The notes beneath the pieces were generated by a model, which saw only the letters and a program-made list of their open reading frames with translations, was not told where the DNA came from and made no database searches. A DNA stretch of 64,000 bases from Limnothrix sp. FACHB-406 (GTDB lineage Bacteria; Cyanobacteriota; Cyanobacteriia; CACIAM-69d), in contig NZ_JACJSP010000003.1 of the NCBI RefSeq assembly GCF_014698235.1, positions 248,001-312,000 of the forward strand. Reading direction: 5' to 3'. Shown piece after piece: positions 1-6,847 of this stretch. Position 1 is the stretch's first letter, and every line of letters starts with the position of its first letter. Made by a program: the position numbers and the translations under genes.

Positions 1-44
1 CGCTTGCGCTTGCGATTGGTTCCTTCAAGAGTACGCTTGGTCAT
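1..44 (-). CDS. rpmH: 50S ribosomal protein L34, N-terminal fragment
   Basis: The minus strand reads ATG at 44-42 and then encodes MTKRTLEGTNRKRK before the left edge of the window. This is the conserved start of bacterial L34 (family consensus MTKRTLGGTNRKRKR), a short, very basic protein of the large ribosomal subunit. Only 14 codons are visible, and the rest of the gene lies outside. The upstream spacer (45-277) holds a TTGAAC/TATTTA-like stretch near 160-185 on the minus strand that could belong to its promoter, but this is weak. Confidence 0.85.
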   Translation of the reverse strand, partial: MTKRTLEGTNRKRK

Positions 45-277
45 GGTTGGGCTAGCTCCGAGTGGGCGATTGGCGGACTAAGCGTTGACCAAACGGGAGC
101 GGGGGCGATCGCACGGGAACGGTTCACGGCTGCACCCAACTGCTGTCTGGCTTGGCAGTCCATATAAATAGGTTCAACAAATTTTGCGCCTGTCTAGGTG
201 TTAGAAAGCGCGACTTTCGATGATATCACGAGCCGGTGCGTTGGTCGGAGATCCGCAAGTCGCGCGGGGCCGCGATT

Positions 278-526
278 CTATTGATCGGTGTTGTCGTCGG
301 GATTGCTGGGGGGGCGATCGGGAAAGTAGCCGGTCATTTTGCCCAGCACCAGGCCGCCGATGCCCAACACGCCTTTTTCAAACAGGCCTTTGAAGGTTTG
401 GAACAGTTCGGACTGTTGGGGATTGATCTGAGGCTGGTTGGCCAGGTGGATGGCGGCCCCACCCGAGAGGGCGGTGAACAAAACGGAGACGATCAGCAGT
501 TGTTGATAGATCTGGGGGCGTTTCAT
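278..526 (-). CDS. Small single-span membrane protein, function unknown
   Basis: This 82-residue protein starts at the ATG at 526 (MKRPQIYQQLL). An upstream in-frame start at 556 would add ten unremarkable residues. A hydrophobic stretch at about residues 8-28 (LLIVSVLFTALSGGAAIHL) looks like an uncleaved signal anchor or a signal peptide. A second, glycine-rich weakly hydrophobic segment (GVLGIGGLVLGKMTGYF) follows at about residues 52-68, and the tail is Pro/Asp/Asn-rich. The family was not recognised. The gene shares its strand with rpmH but is separated from it by more than 230 bases, so joint transcription is not evident. It could be a small cyanobacterial hypothetical of the thylakoid or plasma membrane, which is inference only. 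Confidence 0.6.
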   Translation of the reverse strand: MKRPQIYQQLLIVSVLFTALSGGAAIHLANQPQINPQQSELFQTFKGLFEKGVLGIGGLVLGKMTGYFPDRPPSNPDDNTDQ

Positions 527-645
527 GGGAGGTGACTCCGGTGATTTCTGGAACAATTCAAGGATTGCCCGAAATCGCTGAAACGTGGTCTGAGTAAAGT
601 GTCCGGGTTTTGTCAGACTGTCTGATTTTTGTCAAAGACATCGAT

Positions 646-669
646 CGCCCCGGCGAGATCGCCGGGGCG
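646..669. repeat. Perfect GC-rich inverted repeat
   Basis: Two perfect 11-bp arms (CGCCCCGGCGA and its complement) are separated by only two bases. No T-run follows on either strand, so it is not a classical intrinsic terminator. It lies in the 470-bp gene-free stretch 527-996, which also contains the MITE-like repeat at 699-829; nothing else was seen there. Confidence 0.7.
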
Positions 670-698
670 GGTGAGGTCGGTGGGGGCAACGGGTTTCG

Positions 699-829
699 GG
701 CCTGTCGTCATTTCCATCGCCGTAGGGGTTGGGTCTCCCAACCCTAACCTGAGCGATCGCCACAAACCTGTCCACCCCTGGGAACATGCCAGGATCACGG
801 GGACTGGGCGGGGAGACCCCGCCCCTACG
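699..829 (+). repeat. MITE-like element with GTAGGGG termini, copy 1
   Basis: The core at 721-829 begins CGTAGGGGTTGGGTCTCCC and ends with the inverse complement of CGTAGGGGCGGGGTCTCCCC, so its ends are imperfect terminal inverted repeats of about 19 bp. A near-identical copy lies in inverted orientation at 37271-37396. The similarity continues for about 22 bases beyond one terminus (699-720, GGCCTGTCGTCATTTCCATC), so the mobile or conserved unit is longer than the inverted-repeat core. There is no coding capacity. Two copies 36 kb apart in opposite orientation argue for dispersal rather than tandem duplication. Confidence 0.85.
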
Positions 830-996
830 ACTGATCGGTTGGGACAGCGAGATCATTAGGGTTTTGGGCGATTTGACGACAGGGTTTAAATCCCTTGTCT
901 GGGGAAAATAGCCGATCGCGCCTTGTTGCTCGCAGAATGGAGTTGCTTTCCCCCAAAGTCTCGTTGCGCGATCGCCGGTCTCTCAGGATTTAGTTC

Positions 997-1836
997 ATGC
1001 CTTCTCGATCGACTGAGGCGTACCAAACCCAAGCGGTTGATATTCATCCGGCGGCCGATCGCCTGTGGTTTGAGCTGTGGCGATCGCAGTCGATCGAGCA
1101 GCGCTGGCAACGGGTCTGTGGTTTGCAGCGTCAGGGGCGTTGTTTGGCTCTGTGGGCGGCTCGGCAGCGGTTGCCTGCAACGGCGACTGATTTGGCGATC
1201 GCTCAGGAATTTGCGCGGGCGATTTTGGGCGATCGGTTGGGCGATGGTGGTTCGGAGCGGTTGACCTATGGCGGGGATCCCATGACTTGGCAGCAAGATC
1301 AGTCGGCGATTTTGGCTCAACTGCATGAACTGTTTGAGCAGCGATCGATTCCCTACTTGGTGACTGGTGGGCAGGCGGCGATTATTTGGGGTGAGCCACG
1401 GTTTACGACGGATTTGGATATTTTGCTGGCGATCGATGGGGCGCAACTCTCGGCGCTGACCCAAACCCTGGAAGCGGCGGGTTTTTATGTGGCGGAACCG
1501 CTGCACCACACGATCAACATCATCCACCGCGATCGCATTGACAATGCCGATTTGATCCTGTCGCAGCAGACTCCGTTTGAACGTTCTGCGCTGGAGCGGC
1601 GGTATCGGGTGGAAGCGCCGGGGATTCCGGTTCACTACATTGCCACGGCTGAGGATGTGGTGTTGGCGAAGTTGTTGTGGCGGCGCAGTTCCCGATCGGA
1701 AAAGCAGTGGCGGGATTGTTTGGGCATTGTCAAAATTCAGGGCGATCGCCTCGATCGCGCTTATTTGGCGACTTGGGCGGAGCGGCTGAGTTTGGAGGAT
1801 GATTTGCGCGATCTGTTGGCGGCGGGCGGGCTGTAG
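997..1836 (+). CDS. Nucleotidyltransferase-fold protein (AbiEii/MNT-like), apparent fusion
   Basis: The C-terminal 180 residues carry a nucleotidyltransferase-fold signature: VTGGQAAIIWGEPRFTTDLD at about residues 125-144, with the paired acidic residues expected for metal binding (DLD). This resembles the AbiEii-like and 'nucleotidyl transferase' proteins of toxin-antitoxin loci. The first 95 residues (about 20-80: LWFELWRSQSIEQRWQRV and a following LALWAARQRLP) resemble a separate small protein that in many cyanobacteria is encoded just upstream of such nucleotidyltransferases. Here the two appear joined in one frame through a Met at about residue 95 (GGDPMTWQQ). The next gene, a NACHT NTPase, starts 68 bases downstream on the same strand. 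The substrate is unknown. The fold assignment is fairly sure; a role in defence is inference. Confidence 0.7.
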   Translation: MPSRSTEAYQTQAVDIHPAADRLWFELWRSQSIEQRWQRVCGLQRQGRCLALWAARQRLPATATDLAIAQEFARAILGDRLGDGGSERLTYGGDPMTWQQDQSAILAQLHELFEQRSIPYLVTGGQAAIIWGEPRFTTDLDILLAIDGAQLSALTQTLEAAGFYVAEPLHHTINIIHRDRIDNADLILSQQTPFERSALERRYRVEAPGIPVHYIATAEDVVLAKLLWRRSSRSEKQWRDCLGIVKIQGDRLDRAYLATWAERLSLEDDLRDLLAAGGL

Positions 1837-1904
1837 CGGTTGACCCATAGCCGATCGCGCGGGGTTTCTCGCAAAATAGAGGTGGTTCTCCACTCGATCG
1901 CCCC

Positions 1905-4298
1905 ATGAATTTTTACGAACGATCACTACGAGCTACAGCGGTAGGCTGCGAGAAGCTAGCCGAGTCCTTGAAAAAAAGTAATTACACCAAAAGCTCAATT
2001 GGAGATTTTATTCAGTACCGTAAAAGCTCTAGCGAGAAAGGTGATAGAGAAATTAAACAGGTTGGTGTTAAACGCCAGACGATCTCCAAAATGTTTAATG
2101 GACATAAGGTTGATCGCAGAATTTTTCTTGAAGTATGTAAGCTATTGGGGCTGAATTGGCAGGAGATTACCGAGTTAGCAACTAGCGAGCCGCCTGCTCC
2201 GAGCGTGGCATCGGATGCGATCGATGTGGCGTGGGTGCGATCTCAGGTGGAGGCGGACTTGCGGCGGCGGTGCGGCACGATGCGGGTGCTGGATATGGAA
2301 CAGCCGATCGCCCTGGGCACGATTTACACCCAAGTGAATGTGCTGGAAAAGCTGACTGCAAATCAGCGCCTCAGCTCATCGGAATTGCTAGGAAATTTGG
2401 ATGAAATTGAGGAGTTTGATCGATTTTGTCTAGGTAAAGTGCGCCAAGAGAAGATCTCGGGCTTAGATGCTGTTACCCGACATAAAGCGCTGATGGTGTT
2501 GGGTTGGCCGGGTGCGGGTAAAACTACGTTTTTGAAGTATTTGACAATTGCCTGCCTGGATGGAAAATTCTTAGGCAATCTTGTGCCTATCTTTGTCACG
2601 CTCAAAGAGTGGACAGAATTTCCAGGCGAGCCAAATTTACTGAATTTTGTATCTCAGCAGTGGTCAGATTGTGGGATTACCGATTCTGAGTCTGTTTTGC
2701 ATCAATGCCTGAAATATGGTCAAGCTCTGGTCTTGTTGGATGGGCTAGATGAGGTGTTGGCAGCTCATACGGATCGGACGATTCGGGAAATGCGGAACTG
2801 GGTTGATCGTTTTCCCAAAAATCATATTCTTGCCACTTGTCGAATTGCTGCCAAGGAATATACCTTTGAGCGTTTTACTGAAGTAGAGGTGGCAGATTTT
2901 TCGGAAGAACAGATTCAAGAATTTGTTACTAATTGGTTTACTTGTCATCAGGACTTGCCTAAGATCGAACGTTTTCTAGAACGACTAGCAAATGAAGAGC
3001 CAATTTTGGAATTAGCCAGCAATCCGCTGCTGTTGACCTTACTTTGCTTAGTATTTGGTGAGAGTGGTGATTTTCCAGTCAACCGAGCCAAGCTTTATGA
3101 AGAAGGTGTGGATCTGCTGCTGAAGAAGTGGGATGGTAAGCGAAATATTCAGCGAGATCAGGTCTACAAGAATCTATCAATTGGTCGAAAGGAAGATTTG
3201 CTCTCGCAGTTGGCGCTGGCAACCTTTCAAGAGGGGTCTTATTTCTTTGATCAGCGAGTGGCAGAAGAGCAAATTATGGCTTATATCCATAATTTGCCGG
3301 ATGCTAAAGATGATCCAGAAGCCTTGCGGCTAGATAGCGAAGCTATTTTGCGCTCAATTGTGGCTCAACATGGCTTACTGACAGAACGAGCGCGCGGAGT
3401 TTATTCCTTTTCGCATTTGACTTTTCATGAATACTTTGCAGCCAGAGAAATTGTTGATCGTCAAAATTGGCAACTGCTAACTCAACATTTGCTTGATAAA
3501 GCTTGGCGGGAAGTCACCTTACTCGTAGCGGGCAGCGTTCGGCAAGGCGATCAATTAATTCTGACGCTGAAACAAGCTACGGACAATCTGTTGGCTGATG
3601 ATCCACAGTTGCAGGCTGTTTTAGCCTGGTCTACTGAAAAAGCAGCATCGGTAGAAGCGCCTTACAAACCACAAGCAGTAATTGCGTTCTACTCTACCCG
3701 TGCCCTCACTCGTGGTATTGCTTCTGATCTCGCTATAGTCAAGACTTTTGACCTTACTCTTTTTCGTGGGCTTAATTTCGCTATTGATTTTGCTTTCGAT
3801 CAGGCTTTTGCTCTCGCTCTCAATTATGCTCTCGCTCTCAGTCAGGATTCCTCTCCCGATTATGGTCTATCTTGCGAGCAAGTTTTTAATCTCAATCTTA
3901 ATCGCGCTCACGCTCACGCTCGCAATCTGAATAACCAAGACCTAGTAGCCCAACTAACTGCTCTAAAAGGCCAATTGCAGCCTATACGAAGCTCACCTTG
4001 GAAGCAGAGAAAAAAATGGTGGAAAAATGAAGGACAAGACTGGATCAGATCTTTACGAGCTGTGATGATTGAGCATCGCAATATTGGTCATGACTGGCAA
4101 TTTTCTGATCGACAAAAAGAGCTTTTGTGGAAGTATCATGATGCCAATTTGCGATTGGCAGAATGTTTGAATACTGATTGTTATTTGTCCCGAGAAGTGC
4201 GGCAAGACATCGAAGCCACAATGCTGCGCCCGATCGCCCAAATTGAGGCCTACTACGCCGCCAAAGGCAAACCCTATCCACCCGTGCCCAACCCCTAA
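1905..4298 (+). CDS. NACHT-family STAND NTPase with N-terminal HTH
   Basis: This 797-residue protein has an N-terminal helix-turn-helix at about residues 52-92 (VKRQTISKMFNGHKVDRRIF), a NACHT NTPase with Walker A GWPGAGKTT (200-208) and Walker B LVLLDGLDEV (275-284), and then a long helical region. Near the C terminus (about 745-785) is the segment LAECLNTDCYLSREVRQDIE, which recurs at the end of many cyanobacterial NACHT proteins. A low-complexity Ala/Leu/Phe stretch lies at about 615-650. NACHT proteins are signal-sensing switch ATPases, and several bacterial ones protect against phage. Base composition is clearly more AT-rich than the flanking genes, suggesting acquisition by transfer. The stop overlaps the convergent xisI end by 4 bases. 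No separate effector domain (TIR, nuclease) is visible, so the output is unknown. Confidence 0.85.
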   Translation: MNFYERSLRATAVGCEKLAESLKKSNYTKSSIGDFIQYRKSSSEKGDREIKQVGVKRQTISKMFNGHKVDRRIFLEVCKLLGLNWQEITELATSEPPAPSVASDAIDVAWVRSQVEADLRRRCGTMRVLDMEQPIALGTIYTQVNVLEKLTANQRLSSSELLGNLDEIEEFDRFCLGKVRQEKISGLDAVTRHKALMVLGWPGAGKTTFLKYLTIACLDGKFLGNLVPIFVTLKEWTEFPGEPNLLNFVSQQWSDCGITDSESVLHQCLKYGQALVLLDGLDEVLAAHTDRTIREMRNWVDRFPKNHILATCRIAAKEYTFERFTEVEVADFSEEQIQEFVTNWFTCHQDLPKIERFLERLANEEPILELASNPLLLTLLCLVFGESGDFPVNRAKLYEEGVDLLLKKWDGKRNIQRDQVYKNLSIGRKEDLLSQLALATFQEGSYFFDQRVAEEQIMAYIHNLPDAKDDPEALRLDSEAILRSIVAQHGLLTERARGVYSFSHLTFHEYFAAREIVDRQNWQLLTQHLLDKAWREVTLLVAGSVRQGDQLILTLKQATDNLLADDPQLQAVLAWSTEKAASVEAPYKPQAVIAFYSTRALTRGIASDLAIVKTFDLTLFRGLNFAIDFAFDQAFALALNYALALSQDSSPDYGLSCEQVFNLNLNRAHAHARNLNNQDLVAQLTALKGQLQPIRSSPWKQRKKWWKNEGQDWIRSLRAVMIEHRNIGHDWQFSDRQKELLWKYHDANLRLAECLNTDCYLSREVRQDIEATMLRPIAQIEAYYAAKGKPYPPVPNP

Positions 4299-4615
4299 CC
4301 CGCGATCGCAGACAGAGGCGATCGGGGACTCGCGGGCACAAAATCTTCCTCCCGCAACCCCAACTCAATCAGGTCATCGATCAACGTATCCGTGCCGTTC
4401 CACTCCACCCGAATTTGCTCCCCGATCGCCCGTAAATGCACCACCACACTGTGGATGCGATCGTGCCCCGACCACCCCACATTCATCAACAAATAATTCC
4501 CCGTTTCCCCATCACAAACCGCAATCAGCTCCACCCCCCGATCCGTTCGCGCCAACCCCACATACCGCTGAAAAACCGTCTGAATCGCCTGCCGAAAATC
4601 TACATCCCCAGCCAT
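4295..4615 (-). CDS. xisI: XisI-family protein
   Basis: This 106-residue protein has the XisI pattern: a helical N terminus (FRQAIQTVFQRYVGLARTD), a central beta region around NYLLMNVGWSGHDRIHSVVV, then IRVEWNGTDTLIDDLIELG and a closing REEDFV segment. XisI was named as a factor controlling excision of the Nostoc/Anabaena fdxN element, but most genomic copies, including this one, are not next to such an element. It starts inside the end of xisH (16-base overlap, 4600-4615), implying translational coupling. The final residues (ASPRSPLSAIAG) deviate from the usual GF..P...EFAVA-like ending. The pair behaves like a two-gene accessory module, and its biochemical role is unknown. Confidence 0.85.
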   Translation of the reverse strand: MAGDVDFRQAIQTVFQRYVGLARTDRGVELIAVCDGETGNYLLMNVGWSGHDRIHSVVVHLRAIGEQIRVEWNGTDTLIDDLIELGLREEDFVPASPRSPLSAIAG

Positions 4616-5016
4616 TGCAACACCTCCAGCTCAGGATCAAAAATTAGTAACTGAATTTGCTCTCGAATTAACCAACCCTGAATCACTTCTTTTGAAAAAT
4701 ATTCAGAATAAATTTCCTGAGGAACTGCCAAATATAAACGTCTCTCAGGCTCGTCACGCTCTAACAGATAACGATATAAACCATATTGCCCGATCGCTTT
4801 CTGCAATTCAGTAATTGTAGAAACTCCGCCAAGAACCTTAACTTCAACTGCAATCTTTTGAAGTCCCCGTTGAGCTGCCAAAAGCTTTTCAGCGCCCAGA
4901 TCAGCAAATACCAATAGCTCTTGATCGCCCAAGGGCAAGGGATCGTGGGTGATTGTCCAACCATCCTTCTCTAGGGCATTGCGAACAGTGTCATGGTACA
5001 GATCGCGGCGTGACAT
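4600..5016 (-). CDS. xisH: XisH-family protein (nuclease-fold)
   Basis: At 138 residues this has the normal length for XisH. Diagnostic segments are MSRRDLYHDTVRNALEKDGW, ITHDPLPL, FADLGAEKLLAAQRG and KIAVEVKVLGG, followed by LQKAIGQYGLYRYLL. The D..E.K pattern (DLGAEKLLAA...IAVEVKV) fits the PD-(D/E)XK-like endonuclease fold proposed for the family. Homologues are recorded as fdxN-element excision controlling factors and usually sit directly upstream of xisI, as here. Just 5' of its start (5022-5139) is a broken copy of the xisI 3' end, so the locus has undergone duplication and loss. Confidence 0.88.
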   Translation of the reverse strand: MSRRDLYHDTVRNALEKDGWTITHDPLPLGDQELLVFADLGAEKLLAAQRGLQKIAVEVKVLGGVSTITELQKAIGQYGLYRYLLERDEPERRLYLAVPQEIYSEYFSKEVIQGWLIREQIQLLIFDPELEVLQWLGM

Positions 5017-5021
5017 GGCAG

Positions 5022-5139
5022 TTAAAAATCTTCCTCCCGTAACCCCAACTCAATCAGGTCATCGATCAACGTATCCGTCCCGTTCCACTCCACCCGAATT
5101 TTGCGGGTGAAACAGACATAGGCATCCTCCGCAAATGCT
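5022..5139 (-). pseudogene. xisI remnant (C-terminal fragment)
   Basis: On the minus strand this stretch encodes RKIRVEWNGTDTLIDDLIEL followed by GLREEDF and a stop, the same peptide as in the intact xisI at 4295-4615. The DNA is about 95% identical between 5025-5102 and 4341-4413. Upstream the frame continues only as AEDAYVCFT and reaches a stop without a plausible start codon. It lies six bases ahead of xisH, so an earlier xisI-xisH arrangement or tandem duplication has been partly deleted. Confidence 0.8.
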
Positions 5140-5212
5140 GCTCACTCCCAGTCTAGCCGCTGCCATTTCCCGCCCGATACACTAGACAGCAACCACCCCA
5201 CTCGATCGCCCC

Positions 5213-5572
5213 ATGCCACCCTCTGGTCTCTCGGTGACAGAACTCTATCAACGCTTGCAAACCAGCCCCCAAGCGATCGCGCAGTTCTGTGAAAAATGGG
5301 CGATCGTAGAACTAGCGCTGTTTGGGTCTGTATTGCGCTCAGACTTTCGACCGACCGGAGCTGATCCAAGCGATATTGATTTGCTCTATCAAAGCGCCCC
5401 GGAAGCGCACTATGGTTTCAAGTTTTTTGATTTGCAATCAGAACTAGAAAAATTACTGCAACGTAAAGTTGACTTGATTAGTAAAAAGGGACTTGAAATG
5501 AGCCGCAATCCCCTACGTCGCCAAGAGATTCTCAACGCCGCTCAAGTAATTTATAAAGTCTCTAGAGTATAA
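5213..5572 (+). CDS. mntA: MntA-type nucleotidyltransferase antitoxin
   Basis: This 119-residue minimal nucleotidyltransferase has the family signature ALFGSVLRSDF (G38, S39), followed after a spacer by SDIDLLYQ with the metal-binding pair D54 and D56. In type VII toxin-antitoxin systems MntA inactivates HepT by adding AMP units to a tyrosine next to the HEPN active site. The downstream gene is exactly such a HepT, beginning two bases after this stop. The arrangement antitoxin-then-toxin, the lengths and the motifs agree with an intact, functional pair. Confidence 0.9.
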   Translation: MPPSGLSVTELYQRLQTSPQAIAQFCEKWAIVELALFGSVLRSDFRPTGADPSDIDLLYQSAPEAHYGFKFFDLQSELEKLLQRKVDLISKKGLEMSRNPLRRQEILNAAQVIYKVSRV

Positions 5573-5574
5573 AA

Positions 5575-5907
5575 ATGAGCAGAGATCAGCAAGCTATTCT
5601 CGATATCATTGATTCGATTGAACTCATTCAAAACTATACTCGATCGAACAATTGGAGCCAAGCCAGAACGATAGAATATGATGCAGTTATTCGGCGCTTG
5701 ACGATTATTGGTGAAGCGACCAAGCGCCTATCAATGGAGTTTCGCACTAACCATCCGGAAATACCGTGGAAAGCAATGGCTGGGCTACGGGATTTTGTCG
5801 TCCATGAGTATGATGTTATCAATTTGGAAATCATCCAAGATGTGGTGAATTTTGAACTTCCCCAACTGTTACCACTCCTCAACAGTTTGCTAGATGGAGA
5901 ATTCTAA
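5575..5907 (+). CDS. hepT: HepT-type HEPN ribonuclease toxin
   Basis: This 110-residue all-helical HEPN protein carries the RX4HXY motif as RDFVVHEY (R72, H77, Y79). In characterised HepT proteins Arg and His form the RNase centre, and the tyrosine is the residue modified by MntA. The upstream helix contains RRLTIIGEATKRLS, another typical HepT segment. The gene is translationally coupled to mntA. Its 3' end abuts a decayed gene fragment (5907-6030), so it sits at the edge of a rearranged area. The intact motif suggests an active toxin held in check by MntA. Confidence 0.9.
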   Translation: MSRDQQAILDIIDSIELIQNYTRSNNWSQARTIEYDAVIRRLTIIGEATKRLSMEFRTNHPEIPWKAMAGLRDFVVHEYDVINLEIIQDVVNFELPQLLPLLNSLLDGEF

Positions 5908-6030
5908 TTAACCTGAAACAAGACCTTGGGCTGCAACTGATTCAAACCGAAAGCCGCATCGAAATCACCACCGAAGAGCAAGGGGCGATCGTTCGCGGCC
6001 GGATCGATGTGTTGGTGCTGCCCCCACCCC
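5907..6030 (+). pseudogene. Fragment of a decayed cyanobacterial conserved gene
   Basis: The plus strand encodes INLKQDLGLQLIQTESRIEI and then TTEEQGAIVRGRIDVLVLP before running into the REP-like palindrome at 6034. The first part matches the fragment at 11344-11667 (NLKQDFGLQL), with about 28 of 31 bases identical. The second part resembles a downstream region of the same cyanobacterial family, often annotated as 'restriction endonuclease subunit R-like' hypothetical. An internal deletion therefore joined an N-terminal piece to a middle piece. There is no start codon of its own. Confidence 0.6.
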
Positions 6031-6033
6031 CCT

Positions 6034-6062
6034 ATCGTTCCTACGCTTCGCGTGGGAACGAT
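6034..6062. repeat. REP-like palindrome, single unit
   Basis: The sequence ATCGTTCCTACGCTTCGCGTGGGAACGAT is a near-perfect palindrome around a short loop. The same unit (CGTTCCCACGC...GCGTGGGAACG) forms both ends of the three larger composite repeats at 6666, 8758 and 10311. This single copy lies 9 bases beyond the 3' end of the REP-associated transposase gene. Confidence 0.85.
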
Positions 6063-6070
6063 GTCTGTTT

Positions 6071-6601
6071 CTACCAGGGATCGATCGCCACCAGTCCCGT
6101 TTTCCCCAGATAGTTTCGCGCACTGGAATAGCGCCAATCGGCGGGATCGTCAACATAGCCGCGCTTGACGGGATTGTTGTGGATGTAGTCCAGTTTTTCG
6201 CGCATCATGTCATCGCTCAAGATGAGTTCAGCGTGTGAACCTTCCTGCCAGAGTTGATACTCCCGATCGCCCTTATGGGCCGCTTTGGCGAAGGCAAGTT
6301 GTCCCAGCAAAGTTTGGGCGTTATGCCGTTGGAGTAAATCGATCGTTTGTCGAGCGGTGAAGGATTTGAACCGGGCGATACATCGATCGAGTTGGGGAGC
6401 CTGGGCGATGAGATGGAGGTGATTTTCGAGGATGACGTAGCCGTAGAGTTGAAAGCGATCGTTTTGGCGGAGGTATTGCCAACTATCGAAGACGATCGCC
6501 ACGGCTTCGGGTCGCGTGAAGATGGGGAGCCATTGGACGATCGTGCAAGTGAGGAAGTGGGGGCGATCGGGTTCAGTGATGACGTAGCGGCTACGACCCA
6601 T
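6071..6601 (-). CDS. REP-associated tyrosine transposase (RAYT, Y1/IS200-like fold)
   Basis: This 176-residue protein has the single-domain Y1 HUH architecture: HLH at residues 61-63 (ENHLHLIAQ) as the metal-binding HUH motif, and the family block DYIHNNPVKRGYV with the candidate catalytic tyrosine Y139, followed by WRYSSARNYLG. RAYTs are domesticated single-copy relatives of IS200/IS605 transposases that process REP/BIME palindromes as single-stranded DNA. REP-like palindromes flank the gene on both sides (6034-6062 and 6666-6784) and recur at 8.8 and 10.3 kb. This is the expected arrangement for a RAYT with its substrates. It appears full length and intact. Confidence 0.92.
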   Translation of the reverse strand: MGRSRYVITEPDRPHFLTCTIVQWLPIFTRPEAVAIVFDSWQYLRQNDRFQLYGYVILENHLHLIAQAPQLDRCIARFKSFTARQTIDLLQRHNAQTLLGQLAFAKAAHKGDREYQLWQEGSHAELILSDDMMREKLDYIHNNPVKRGYVDDPADWRYSSARNYLGKTGLVAIDPW

Positions 6602-6665
6602 AACCTATATGGTTTCTACTTTTCCCTACTTTACCGTCGATCGCCCCTCTCCATCCCCACCCCCC

Positions 6666-6784
6666 TATCGTTCCCACGCGGAGCGTGGGAATGCTGTGTG
6701 GACGCTCTGCGTCCCGGTGGTGCTGGTGTGCTACGCGACGCGGAGCGTCGGGGCTGCGTTCCCACGCTCTGCGTGGTAACGATA
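6666..6784. repeat. BIME-like composite palindromic repeat, copy A
   Basis: About 119 bp bounded by ATCGTTCCCACGC on the left and GCGTGGTAACGAT on the right. Inside are a second palindromic pair (GGACGCTCTGCGTCCC and GACGCGGAGCGTCGGGG). The whole unit is an imperfect palindrome and is closely similar to 8758-8877 and 10311-10448. It lies between the RAYT start and the terminator of the FGE-like gene. Confidence 0.85.
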
Positions 6785-6785
6785 G

Positions 6786-6815
6786 AAAAAAAATAAAAAA
6801 AGGCGCTAACGCGCC
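6786..6815 (-). terminator. Intrinsic terminator of the DUF4160-DUF2442-FGE operon
   Basis: Read on the minus strand, GGCGC-GTTA-GCGCC (6815-6802) is followed by a long T-rich run (6801-6786, T7ATTTTTTTT). It lies about 35 bases after the stop of the FGE-like gene. The hairpin plus uridine tract is a textbook Rho-independent terminator. Confidence 0.85.
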
Positions 6816-6847
6816 GGAAGAGGGAAAGAGGGAAAAAGAGTAGAGCG

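Noticed and set aside
886-1926. Long minus-strand open frame (346 codons) across the nucleotidyltransferase gene
   Set aside because: Arg/Gln/Pro-rich composition typical of antisense reading of GC-rich DNA; the plus-strand gene has family motifs.
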